From an uncultured Clostridia bacterium (GTDB lineage Bacteria > Bacillota > Clostridia > TANB77 > CAG-508), in NCBI GenBank assembly GCA_934168365.1, contig CAKPNJ010000001.1, positions 124,001 to 188,000 of the forward strand: DNA of 64,000 nucleotides, given 5' to 3'. The notes below the pieces were generated by a model that was not told the DNA's origin, searched no databases, and saw only the letters and a list, made by a program, of their open reading frames with translations. Shown here piece after piece: positions 32,612-40,887 of this stretch. Made by a program: the position numbers and the translations under genes. The stretch's first letter is position 1; each line of letters starts with the position of its first letter.

Positions 32612-33697
32612 TTAAATAGGTAAATTAAATTGTAAAAATGGAACTATACATATTGCAATATATGTATAAATAGCAGAAAATATACCTTGTAACAATTTGC
32701 CAATGGCATAAGTTTTTATAGAAAGCCCAGCTTTACTAATAATACTAAAAACTTGTAATAGTACAGAAATTCCACCAAACCCTAATAAAAAACTAGCTGA
32801 CACAATATTTAATGATATTGCTTTTATATGTGTATTAGCTACTAAGCTAACACCATTTGTAAGCTCAATAATTCCAGATAGAATAGGTTTTATTAGTTCT
32901 GTAGGAAAGCCAATAGCACAAAGTACAGGAGAGAGTAAAACAGATATGCCATTCAAAATTCCACTTTGGTTTAATATAGATAGAACCACAGAAAATATAA
33001 CTACAAAACCACCAATCATTAAAATGGTGGATATAGAATTTGTAATGCTTTTTCCTAACACTTCTCCAAGTGATGAAATTGAGATAGATTTATTTGAATA
33101 ATTGTAATGATAGTTGGTACTACTAGAACTACTTTTATTAAAAAAACGCAAAACAATTCCTACTGTAATACAAGCAAGTATATGTGTGACAAATAGAAGT
33201 AAGCCAATAGTAGTACTGCCAAACAGAGTTATACCAACAGTACCAATAATAAATAGTGGACCGGAATTATTGGTAAAAGCAAGTAATCTCTCAGCTTCTT
33301 GTTTGGTAACAATACCTTGTTCCATAAAATTTGACACAATTTTAGCTCCAACAGGATATCCGCTAATAAGTCCCATTAGAAAAGCAAAGGCACCTTCACC
33401 AGGAACATTAAATAATGGTCTCATTATTGGATTTAGCCATTTGCCTAAATATTTTATAACATTTGTATAACTGAGTAATTCTGTAGATACAAAAAACGGA
33501 AATAAAGAGGGAACTACAGCAGTTGCCCACAAGATTAGTCCATCTTTAGCAGCTGTTAAGTTGGTTTTAGAAAATAAAACTAATCCAAAACAAAACAAGC
33601 AGAATACAATAGCTAATCCGTTTCTTTTAATAGAATATACCCAGATTTTTATTTTGCTTTTTCTTTTGTTTTCAATTGGAATAGATATTGACGACAT
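32612..33697 (-). CDS. ylbJ: Sporulation integral membrane protein YlbJ
   Basis: This 361-residue polytopic membrane protein has the nucleoside-recognition (Gate) fold: ILWATAVVPSLFPFFVSTEL, MGLISGYPVGAKIVSNFMEQ and LAFTNNSGPLFIIGTVG are hallmark YlbJ blocks. YlbJ is needed for spore resistance. The open frame extends 207 bases upstream into the repeat element at 33735-33902; the real start is ATG 33697, eight bases after CAGGAGA. Confidence 0.9.
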   Translation of the reverse strand: MSSISIPIENKRKSKIKIWVYSIKRNGLAIVFCLFCFGLVLFSKTNLTAAKDGLILWATAVVPSLFPFFVSTELLSYTNVIKYLGKWLNPIMRPLFNVPGEGAFAFLMGLISGYPVGAKIVSNFMEQGIVTKQEAERLLAFTNNSGPLFIIGTVGITLFGSTTIGLLLFVTHILACITVGIVLRFFNKSSSSSTNYHYNYSNKSISISSLGEVLGKSITNSISTILMIGGFVVIFSVVLSILNQSGILNGISVLLSPVLCAIGFPTELIKPILSGIIELTNGVSLVANTHIKAISLNIVSASFLLGFGGISVLLQVFSIISKAGLSIKTYAIGKLLQGIFSAIYTYIAICIVPFLQFNLPI

Positions 33698-33734
33698 ACA
33701 CGCTTTCTCCTGAAAAATTTTTAATACGAGATAT

Positions 33735-33902
33735 GTACTATGTAATGTTAAAATCGCTGGTCCTTGGTGTCGAGCTTCCTTCCCTTGGATGTCACAAAAA
33801 CAAATAAATTTGTTTTTGGACACTATCGGTTGGAACTCTCCAATCGTTACGCTTCGCTCCACCTTACGCGGACTGGCGCTTTCTTTTAACATTACATAGT
33901 AC
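33735..33902. repeat. Dispersed 168-bp element, copy 1, with 19-bp perfect terminal inverted repeats
   Basis: The arms GTACTATGTAATGTTAAAA (33735-33753) and TTTTAACATTACATAGTAC (33884-33902) are perfect reverse complements. The core of about 130 bp is nearly identical to copy 2 at 49217-49383, with three substitutions and one indel. The core has its own hairpin (AAAAACAAAT..ATTTGTTTTT) and GC-rich blocks such as CGCTTCGCTCCACCTTACGC. No real coding sequence is present; it lies between two minus-strand genes. Confidence 0.85.
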
Positions 33903-33919
33903 AAACAGTGAATGAAAAA

Positions 33920-35155
33920 TTATTTAGAATATCTCAATAGCGAAAGCCAATTGAAAAACACATGCTCAATCATATTAAAAGCCGTATTTTTGCCTACAGA
34001 TTTCTCAGCAACAATATTTACTTTTCCAATTTCATTACCATTTAAACTGTAAGTAACATTACCTAAAACCTGACCTACAGAAACGGGTGCACTTACACTA
34101 TCTGGAAGTTCCATAGACTGAACAATATCTTTATTTTGACCTTTTTGAATTAAAACTCCGCTATCATTTTCAAGTATTGCATTTACACTATTTTCAATTC
34201 CTTTGTCAATAGAAACTTCCTTTATCAAATCATTTTTATTTGCAAGTTTTTTATACTCAAAATTATTAAAACCATAATCTAACAACTTTTGAACTTCAGC
34301 AAAACGAATAGGACTTGTAGGAGCCTTCATAATAACAGCAATTAAAGACAAATCATTTCTAGTTGCACTTGCAGATAAGTTATATAAAGCGATAGATGTA
34401 GAACCCGTTTTTAAACCAGTTGCTCCTTTGTAGTTTCTAACTAATTTGTTTGTATTTACTAAAGAAGATTTACCATCTCTTAAACTATCCATATAAATTG
34501 TGGTATATTTAATGATTGAAGGATGTTTGATTAACAATTCTCTAGACATTAAAGCAATATCATATGCAGAAGTTACATGACCATCTTCATCAATACCATG
34601 GCAATTTTTAAAAGTTGTATCATTCATTCCAAGCGCTTTAGCTTTTGAATTCATTTGTTCAACAAAAGCCTCTTCAGTACCAGCTAAATATTCGGCCATA
34701 GCAACAGTACAATCATTGGCAGAAACAACGCAAATTGCTTTTAGCATTTCATCAACAGTTAACTCTTCTCTAACATCTAACCAGATTTGAGAGCCACCCA
34801 TACCAGCAGCCTTTTCACTGCAAGGAATTTTGTCGGTATATGAAAGTTTACCAGAATCAATTGCTTCCATAATAAGTAAAATTGTCATTACTTTTGTAAC
34901 ACTTGCAGGTCTTAGTTTCTCATGCATATTTTGGTTATATAAAACCTGACCTGAATTTTGCTCAATTAAAACTGCACTGCCAACATTTAAACTTAAACTT
35001 GTAGTAGCATTTGTTGGAATAGTCTCAGTTAAGGGCTTTGCACTGTTAGACCAAGTGTATATAGTGTCACTTGCTATACATATAGTTGGAAACAGAAAAA
35101 TTGCAATAATAAAAATACAAATTATTTTAAGTAAGTTAGATTTATATTTCAACAT
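33920..35155 (-). CDS. D-alanyl-D-alanine carboxypeptidase (S11, DacF/PBP5 type)
   Basis: This 411-residue penicillin-binding protein has a signal peptide (IICIFIIAIFLFPTICIA), the SxxK motif in RPASVTKVMTILL, SxN in VSANDCTVAMAEYLAG, and KTG in GLKTGSTSIA. A PBP5-type C-terminal domain and a terminal amphipathic anchor follow. It trims stem peptides and so limits cross-linking; in spore formers DacF tunes the cortex. It is upstream of ylbJ on the same strand. Confidence 0.93.
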   Translation of the reverse strand: MLKYKSNLLKIICIFIIAIFLFPTICIASDTIYTWSNSAKPLTETIPTNATTSLSLNVGSAVLIEQNSGQVLYNQNMHEKLRPASVTKVMTILLIMEAIDSGKLSYTDKIPCSEKAAGMGGSQIWLDVREELTVDEMLKAICVVSANDCTVAMAEYLAGTEEAFVEQMNSKAKALGMNDTTFKNCHGIDEDGHVTSAYDIALMSRELLIKHPSIIKYTTIYMDSLRDGKSSLVNTNKLVRNYKGATGLKTGSTSIALYNLSASATRNDLSLIAVIMKAPTSPIRFAEVQKLLDYGFNNFEYKKLANKNDLIKEVSIDKGIENSVNAILENDSGVLIQKGQNKDIVQSMELPDSVSAPVSVGQVLGNVTYSLNGNEIGKVNIVAEKSVGKNTAFNMIEHVFFNWLSLLRYSK

Positions 35156-35334
35156 AATTGACCTCCATAATATTAGTTAATAAATTGTATTTTACAAAAG
35201 GAAATTTTATGATATATAAACTAAAAATGTTACAGTTCTATTACATTTTTTGAAATTCAAATTCTTCCATTTACTTTTAACAAAATATATGCTATAAAAT
35301 AATTGGAGAAATCTAAAGATAAGGAGAAGCAAAA

Positions 35335-36370
35335 ATGGCTAATAAAAATATAAAGAACAATAATGGAATAACATTGATAGCTCTTGTAATAACAATTATA
35401 ATTATACTAATATTAGTAGGAGTATCAATAAACCAAATATTTGGCGATGATGGCCTAATAGATAGAAGCAGTGGATTTGCAGAAAATACAAATGCAATAA
35501 TGAAAAACCAAACAGAAGAAGTAGATAATAAAATTGATGAATTAGATGATGTAATGCACCCTTGGGTACAAAATAAAACAATAGTAACTAAAAAACTAAA
35601 GAGACGGAACCATAACATTAGTGGTTGGTAGCCTATACAAAGACTATAACAATCAAAACGAATATGAGTGCGGAGTTGATGGGTATACTGGTAGTTGGAA
35701 AGTTTTAGGGGCAGAAAATGGTAAACTTCTAATAATGTCAACAGTAGATGTAGGAACATTACAATTGTCAGGAAAAGAAGGCTATAACACAGGAATAAGC
35801 CAATTGAATACAATATGTGCACCATATGGAACAGAAGCAAGAAGTATAACAGTAGAAGATATAAATAGAGTAACAGGATATGATCCAACTAACCAAGGAG
35901 ATGGAACAGTTTATGGCGCAGGACAATTTCAGGAATATGGAAATAAAGTAACATATACAGCAAGTGGAAGTTCGGCAACTAATGGGAAAAATTACACAGG
36001 AAGTATAAGTTATGAACATCCAGATGGAAGAAAAATAGGAACAGATAATGTAACTTCAATAACAGTAGAGAGTACTGGTTATTACTATTATCCATACTCA
36101 TTAACAGCAAGTAGTAGTACAACAGGAGAATGTAAAGGAATAGCAACAGATTCATCAGCATATAAATTATTGTTTAGAAATGCAGATGATTCAGCAAATT
36201 GTAGTTACTGGCTTGCGTCTTCGTATGTGGATGCGGGCTCTATCGCTTCGGGCTTTGCTTTGCGCCGTGTGGACTCAGGTGGCGGCGTGAACGGCTATAA
36301 CTTGTGGTACTCGGACGGTGACTCTGGCAACCCTTCGTTGGGCGTGCGTGCCGTAGTTCCTTTAGATTAA
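35335..36370 (+). CDS. Pilin-like protein 1 with hypervariable C-terminus, needing a +1 frameshift at CGG 35605
   Basis: The N-terminus NGITLIALVITIIIILILV is a type IV-pilin-like helix with a Gly before the cleavage point but Ala instead of Glu at +5. The first frame meets CGG at codon 91 and ends after 98 residues. Skipping the C and reading GGA joins the rest, giving 344 residues that align along their length with the 343-residue tandem copy at 36408. The central domain (WKVLGAENGKLLIMSTVDVG) leads to a C-type-lectin-like end (YWLASS..GVRAVVPLD) encoded by a GC-rich, hypervariable segment. It is probably a surface or pilus-tip display protein. Confidence 0.75.
35605..35608 (+). other. Candidate +1 frameshift site CGGA in pilin-like gene 1
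   Basis: The zero-frame codons are AGA-CGG-AAC, and the downstream frame continues from GGA 35606. The intact paralogue has AGT-GGA-ACC at the same place, so the extra base is the C. Confidence 0.75.
36209..36360 (+). other. Putative DGR variable repeat VR1
   Basis: This GC-rich 152-base segment starts TGGCTTGCGTCTTCG and ends GTGCGTGCCGTAGTTCC. Compared with VR2 (37278-37429, same length) it differs at about 25 positions, clustered in the first and second bases of codons of AAY type. The flanking upstream 70 bases or so are identical. Confidence 0.75.
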
Positions 36371-36407
36371 AAAGTGTGGATTTGGTAAGTATAAGGAGAT
36401 AAGAAAT

Positions 36408-37439
36408 ATGGCTGATAAGAAAAGTATAAAATCTAACAATGGAATAACACTAATAGCACTTGTTGTGACAATTATAATTATTCTAATATTGGCAAGTGTA
36501 ACATTAGCTCAAATAACAGGCGATGATGGATTACTAAATAAAACTAGAGAATTTTCTGAAAATACAAATACAATAACAAATGACAGTAATGAAGAAATAA
36601 ATAGTATGTCTGATGAGCTAGATGAGATAATGAACCCTTGGGTGCAAAACAAAACAGTAGTGACTAAAAAAATGAAAAGTGGAACCAAAACATATAATGT
36701 AGGAGATGATTATACATATGACTGTGGAGTTTCAGAATATACAACAGCAGGAGGAAAATGGAAAGTATTAGGAGCAGAAAGAGGAAAACTTCTAATAATG
36801 TCAACAGTAGATGTAGGAACTTTACAATTATCAGGAAAAGATGGATATAACACAGGAGTAAGTAAATTAAATACAATGTGTGCTCAATATGGAACAAATG
36901 CAAGAAGTATAAAAGTAGAAGATATAAATAGAGTAACAGGATATGCTCCAACTAACCAAGGAGATGGAAAAGTTTTTGGCGCAGGAAAATTTTATGAATA
37001 TGGAAATAAAGTAACATATACAGCAAGTGGAAGTACAGCTACAAATGGAAAAACTAATACTACATTAGCAATAAGCAAATATGAACATCCAGATGGAAGA
37101 AAAATAGGAACAGATAATGTAACTTCAATAACAGTAGAGAGTACTCATTATTACTATTATCCATACTCATTAACAACAAGTAGTAGTACAACAGGAGAAT
37201 GTAAAGGAATAGCAACAGATTCATCAGCATATAAATTATTGTTTAGAAATGCAGATGATTCAGCAAATTGTAGTTACTGGCTTGCGTCTTCGTTAGTGGG
37301 TGCGTACTCTAACATTTCGTACTTTGGTTTGCGCAATGTGCTCTCGGGTGGCCGCGTGAGCGGCTATATCTTGTGGGACTCGGGCGGTAACACTGACAAC
37401 CCTTCGTTAGGCGTGCGTGCCGTAGTTCCAGTAGAATAA
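36408..37439 (+). CDS. Pilin-like protein 2 with hypervariable C-terminus
   Basis: This intact 343-residue tandem paralogue of the gene at 35335 has the N-terminal pilin-like helix (NGITLIALVVTIIIILILA), the acidic coil SDELDEIMNPWVQNK and a middle domain (KWKVLGAERGKLLIMSTVDV). Its lectin-like C-terminus is YWLASS to SLGVRAVVPVE. Where pilin 1 needs a frameshift, this copy reads MKSGTKTYNVG in one frame. RBS AAGGAGATA. Codon usage is AT-rich except in the last 50 codons, which are GC-rich and use CGC, GCG, TCG and GGC. Confidence 0.8.
   Translation: MADKKSIKSNNGITLIALVVTIIIILILASVTLAQITGDDGLLNKTREFSENTNTITNDSNEEINSMSDELDEIMNPWVQNKTVVTKKMKSGTKTYNVGDDYTYDCGVSEYTTAGGKWKVLGAERGKLLIMSTVDVGTLQLSGKDGYNTGVSKLNTMCAQYGTNARSIKVEDINRVTGYAPTNQGDGKVFGAGKFYEYGNKVTYTASGSTATNGKTNTTLAISKYEHPDGRKIGTDNVTSITVESTHYYYYPYSLTTSSSTTGECKGIATDSSAYKLLFRNADDSANCSYWLASSLVGAYSNISYFGLRNVLSGGRVSGYILWDSGGNTDNPSLGVRAVVPVE
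37278..37429 (+). other. Putative DGR variable repeat VR2
   Basis: See VR1. Examples of VR1/VR2 codon pairs are GGC/TAC, GCT/ATT, CGT/AAT, GAC/CTC and ATC/AAC. Each is explained by an AAC or AAT template codon mutated at its adenines. Invariant codons are nearly free of A. Confidence 0.75.
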
Positions 37440-37443
37440 AATA

Positions 37444-37468
37444 TAAAGACGGGGAATATCCTCGTCTT
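37444..37468. terminator. Shared terminator of pilin 2 and the VanW gene
   Basis: AAGACGGGGA and TCCTCGTCTT form the stem (one G-T pair). Confidence 0.7.
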
Positions 37469-38099
37469 ATTTCAATTTATTAACTTTAACCTTTATTTTT
37501 TTATCACTCAATTCTGCATAAAGCTTTATATTATAACCAGTGTTATTTTCAAACTTTAAATCTAATCCATCATAAACAACAGTTGAATCTTTACCCATTT
37601 TTATATAGCCAACTTCTTTTCCGTGTTCGTGCCTTTCAGTAACTTTAATACCATCTATCTTATCTACAGCATTATATATAGTTGTACTCACTTGGCAATT
37701 TCCACCACCATATCCTTTTTTTAATTCACCATCTATAAATACTCCAGCCTTTTTATATCCTCTATCAGGAGTAGGATTTCCAGCAACTTTATTAAATGAA
37801 AATTCTTCACCATCTTTTATTATTGTACCATTTATCTCATTACAAGTAATACGTATATTTGTATCACGATTATCGTCATCATCTATTATCTTAGTTGAAA
37901 AACTAGAAATTTCTTCTTCAACAACAACAGGTTCTTTTGAAATATCATTATTTAAACCAGTGCTATTTCCCACTTCAGTACTTAATCTATTTGCATTGTG
38001 GTCAATTTCATCATTAAAATTAAATTTATTAAAATAGAAATATGCTATTAATACTATAAAAGCAATTAAAACAATTATAGGTAAAATATATTTTTTCAT
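37467..38099 (-). CDS. VanW-family protein, membrane anchored
   Basis: This 210-residue protein has an N-terminal transmembrane helix (YILPIIVLIAFIVLIAYFYF) and a VanW domain with EFSFNKVAGNPTPDRGYKKA, GYGGGNCQVSTTIYNA and TERHEHGKEVGYI. VanW domains occur in vancomycin-resistance loci and in many wall-associated clostridial proteins; the activity is unknown. It is convergent with the pilin-like genes. Confidence 0.88.
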   Translation of the reverse strand: MKKYILPIIVLIAFIVLIAYFYFNKFNFNDEIDHNANRLSTEVGNSTGLNNDISKEPVVVEEEISSFSTKIIDDDDNRDTNIRITCNEINGTIIKDGEEFSFNKVAGNPTPDRGYKKAGVFIDGELKKGYGGGNCQVSTTIYNAVDKIDGIKVTERHEHGKEVGYIKMGKDSTVVYDGLDLKFENNTGYNIKLYAELSDKKIKVKVNKLK

Positions 38100-38238
38100 A
38101 ACTACTCCATAAAATTAAACTTTCATTTGTTATTATGGCAAATTTTCATAAAAATATGCAATAAAATAAGCTTTTTTATTGAGAAAAAAATTATTTTGTG
38201 ATATAGTATGGAGAGATGAAAAAATAGGAGAAACAGCG

Positions 38239-39288
38239 ATGAAACAAAAAACAAAATTAAAAAAATATTTAATAGCCATTGTAGCAATACTTATATTTGC
38301 AGCATGTTTTATACCACCACAAAACTACAATTCTAAAAATAAGTTAGACATTGTTAGCCCTTATGGTGATAATGAAGCATATCATCCAAAAGTAATAAAT
38401 TTTAAAGAAAAATGGAATGGATATAAATATTGGATGTCATACACTCCATATCCAAAAGGAGACGATTTAAAAGAGAATCCTTGCATAGCAGTTAGTAATG
38501 ATTTGATCACATGGGAGACACCTAAAGGATTAAAAAATCCAATAGATGAACCAGAAACTAAACAAAAGGGAAACAGGTATAATTCAGATTCTCACATAGT
38601 TTATAATGATATTTTAAACAGAATGGAATGCTATTGGAGATATGTTGATAATACAACAAACAAAGTAATAATATATAGATCGTATTCTTTAGATGGAATT
38701 AACTGGTCACCTAAAGAGATTGCAATAATGTCAAACTCAAGGAAAAAGGCTGATTATGTAAGCCCTGCTATAGTATTTGAAAATGGAATATATAAAATGT
38801 GGTATGTTGATACAAAATGTGAGCTAAAATATACTACATCACTAGATGGAACTAAGTGGGACAACCCTCAACAACTAGAACTCAAATATGGAGAGAAAGT
38901 AAAAACATGGCATATAGATGTTATTAATACTGGCAAGAAATATGAAATGCTAGTAGTAGCATTTAAAGACTGGAATTCTCGTAACAATATGGATTTATAC
39001 TATACATCTTCGACAAATGGAACAGACTGGGAGAAGGCTGAGATTATAATGAAACCTACTAGAAATACTGAATATTGGGATAATATGGGGATTTATAGAA
39101 GTTCATTCATATATGAAGATGGAGTTTATTTTGTTTATTATGGAGCAACACAAACAAATTATCAACATGGAATAGGGCTAATGTATGGAAAAGACATTCA
39201 TAAATTAAAAAGAATCAATATTGATTACAAAAATAAAAAAGATGTAGAAAAGTTAAAATTAAAAATTCAAAGAGAGAAAAATATATAA
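38239..39288 (+). CDS. Lipoprotein with five-bladed beta-propeller glycosidase fold
   Basis: The 349-residue product starts at ATG 38239 (RBS AGGAG) and has a lipobox-like LIFAAC after a hydrophobic helix. The body has repeated propeller signatures such as CIAVSNDLITWETPKGL, YSLDGINWSPKEI, TTSLDGTKWDNPQQL and TSSTNGTDWEKAEI, as in GH43/GH130-like enzymes. It heads the teichoic-acid-type cluster and may trim or modify a wall polymer. The catalytic triad is not clear by eye. Confidence 0.7.
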   Translation: MKQKTKLKKYLIAIVAILIFAACFIPPQNYNSKNKLDIVSPYGDNEAYHPKVINFKEKWNGYKYWMSYTPYPKGDDLKENPCIAVSNDLITWETPKGLKNPIDEPETKQKGNRYNSDSHIVYNDILNRMECYWRYVDNTTNKVIIYRSYSLDGINWSPKEIAIMSNSRKKADYVSPAIVFENGIYKMWYVDTKCELKYTTSLDGTKWDNPQQLELKYGEKVKTWHIDVINTGKKYEMLVVAFKDWNSRNNMDLYYTSSTNGTDWEKAEIIMKPTRNTEYWDNMGIYRSSFIYEDGVYFVYYGATQTNYQHGIGLMYGKDIHKLKRINIDYKNKKDVEKLKLKIQREKNI

Positions 39289-39302
39289 AAAGGATGTAAA
39301 GA

Positions 39303-40109
39303 ATGAATACGTTGACACAAATAATAAAAGAGCATATAAGCTATAAAAATCAAATTTTTAAACTTGCAAAAGCAGATTTGGTTAAAACATATAGAGGTGC
39401 TGCATTAGGTTGGATGTGGGCTATTATTAAACCAGCAGTAACAATATTTGTTTACTGGTTTGCATTTTCAATAGGAATGAGAGCAGGAAAAGATGTTAAT
39501 AGATTTCCATATTTCTTATGGATAATAGCAGGTGTTATACCATGGTTTTATATTAGTGAAATGATTACAGGAGGAACAGACTGCATTAGAAAATATAGCT
39601 ATTTGGTAACAAAAATGAAATTCCCAGTAGCAACAATACCAACTTTTATAAATATATCAAAATTTACTATCCATATATTACTAATTTACCTTACAATTAT
39701 TATATTTAGATTATTTGGATACACACCAGATATATATATGTTACAACTACCATTTTATATGTTATTAGCATTTATATTCCTAAACTTTTGGGGACTATTT
39801 TCATCACTATTAGGTGTAATAAGTAAAGATTATAGTAACTTGGTAAAATCTTTTATAACAGCTTTGTTCTGGCTATCAGGTATTATGTGGAACCCAGATA
39901 CATTAGGAAATGGAATAGCAAAAAAATTATTAAATTTAAATCCGGTTACATTTTTAGTAAATGGATTTAGAAATTGCTTTATAAACAAAGTGTGGTTTTG
40001 GGAACAACCAAAAAGACTTATGTACTTTTTAATTATTACTGCTATTTTGTTAATTTTAGCAATTGCAACATATAAAAGATTAAGAAAAGACATACCAGAT
40101 GTATTATAA
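39303..40109 (+). CDS. tagG: Wall-polymer ABC exporter, permease (TagG/Wzm type)
   Basis: This 268-residue ABC-2 type permease has six hydrophobic segments, the N-terminal amphipathic block DLVKTYRGAALGWMWAIIKP, and C-terminal NPVTFLVNGFRNCF followed by the Trp-rich loop. TagG/TagH move lipid-linked teichoic acid across the membrane. The ATPase gene follows by 14 bases. Confidence 0.9.
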   Translation: MNTLTQIIKEHISYKNQIFKLAKADLVKTYRGAALGWMWAIIKPAVTIFVYWFAFSIGMRAGKDVNRFPYFLWIIAGVIPWFYISEMITGGTDCIRKYSYLVTKMKFPVATIPTFINISKFTIHILLIYLTIIIFRLFGYTPDIYMLQLPFYMLLAFIFLNFWGLFSSLLGVISKDYSNLVKSFITALFWLSGIMWNPDTLGNGIAKKLLNLNPVTFLVNGFRNCFINKVWFWEQPKRLMYFLIITAILLILAIATYKRLRKDIPDVL

Positions 40110-40123
40110 ACTAGGAGGAAATG

Positions 40124-40852
40124 ATGAGCGATACAGTAATTGAATTCAAAAACGTTACTAAAATATATAAATTGTATAAAAGTGACAAACAAAGACTAAA
40201 AGCACTTATCTGGAAAAAAACACCATATAAAGAAAAAAAAGCAGTAAATAATGTATCATTTAAAATAGAAAGAGGAGATTCAGTTGCACTTTTTGGAAGA
40301 AATGGTGCCGGAAAATCAACTATATTAAAAATGATTACAGAGGTAGCGTTTCCAACTACAGGAGAGATAAAAGTAAATGGAAGAGTAAGCGCACTTCTTG
40401 AATTGACATCAGGTTTTGACCCAGAATTTACAGGAAGAGAAAATATATATTTAAAAGGTCAATTATTAGGTTTAGATACTGAGGAAATAAAAGAATTAGA
40501 GCCAACTATTATTGAATTTGCACAATTAGATGATTATATAGATCAACCAGTAAGGACATATTCAAGTGGTATGAAGGCAAGATTAGGATTTTCAATAAAT
40601 GTTAATATACGACCAGAAATTTTGATTGTAGATGAGGCATTAAGTGTTGGAGATGAATCTTTCAAAAATAAGTGTATAAAAAAAGTAAATGAAATTATAA
40701 AAAATGAAAATGTTACATTATTATTTGTAACACATGCCACAAATGTTGCAAAAGAATTTTGCAAAAGAGGCATGGTAATGGAAAATGGTGTTATCAAATT
40801 TGATGGTGATATAACAGAGGCAATAGAAAAATATAATAGTTCAATAAAATAA
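40124..40852 (+). CDS. tagH: Wall-polymer ABC exporter, ATPase (TagH/Wzt type)
   Basis: This 243-residue ATPase has the Walker A FGRNGAGKSTILKMI, signature TYSSGMKARLGFS, Walker B ILIVDEALSVGD and switch His in FVTHATN. The short linker region YKLYKSDKQRLKALIW is typical of polysaccharide exporters. I use ATG 40124, five bases after AGGAGG; ATG 40121 is too close. It lacks the long C-terminal domain of Bacillus TagH. Confidence 0.92.
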   Translation: MSDTVIEFKNVTKIYKLYKSDKQRLKALIWKKTPYKEKKAVNNVSFKIERGDSVALFGRNGAGKSTILKMITEVAFPTTGEIKVNGRVSALLELTSGFDPEFTGRENIYLKGQLLGLDTEEIKELEPTIIEFAQLDDYIDQPVRTYSSGMKARLGFSINVNIRPEILIVDEALSVGDESFKNKCIKKVNEIIKNENVTLLFVTHATNVAKEFCKRGMVMENGVIKFDGDITEAIEKYNSSIK

Positions 40853-40887
40853 GGGGGACATTGGTAGAGTACCAATAAAAATTTAAA

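Noticed and set aside
33695..33904. N-terminal 69-residue extension of YlbJ
   Set aside because: This stretch is the dispersed repeat element read as codons. A good RBS and ATG at 33697 give the normal protein.
36209..37429. Horizontal transfer as the reason for GC-rich gene ends
   Set aside because: Both copies share the same GC-rich frame and constant codons but differ only at A-compatible positions, which fits template-directed variation better.
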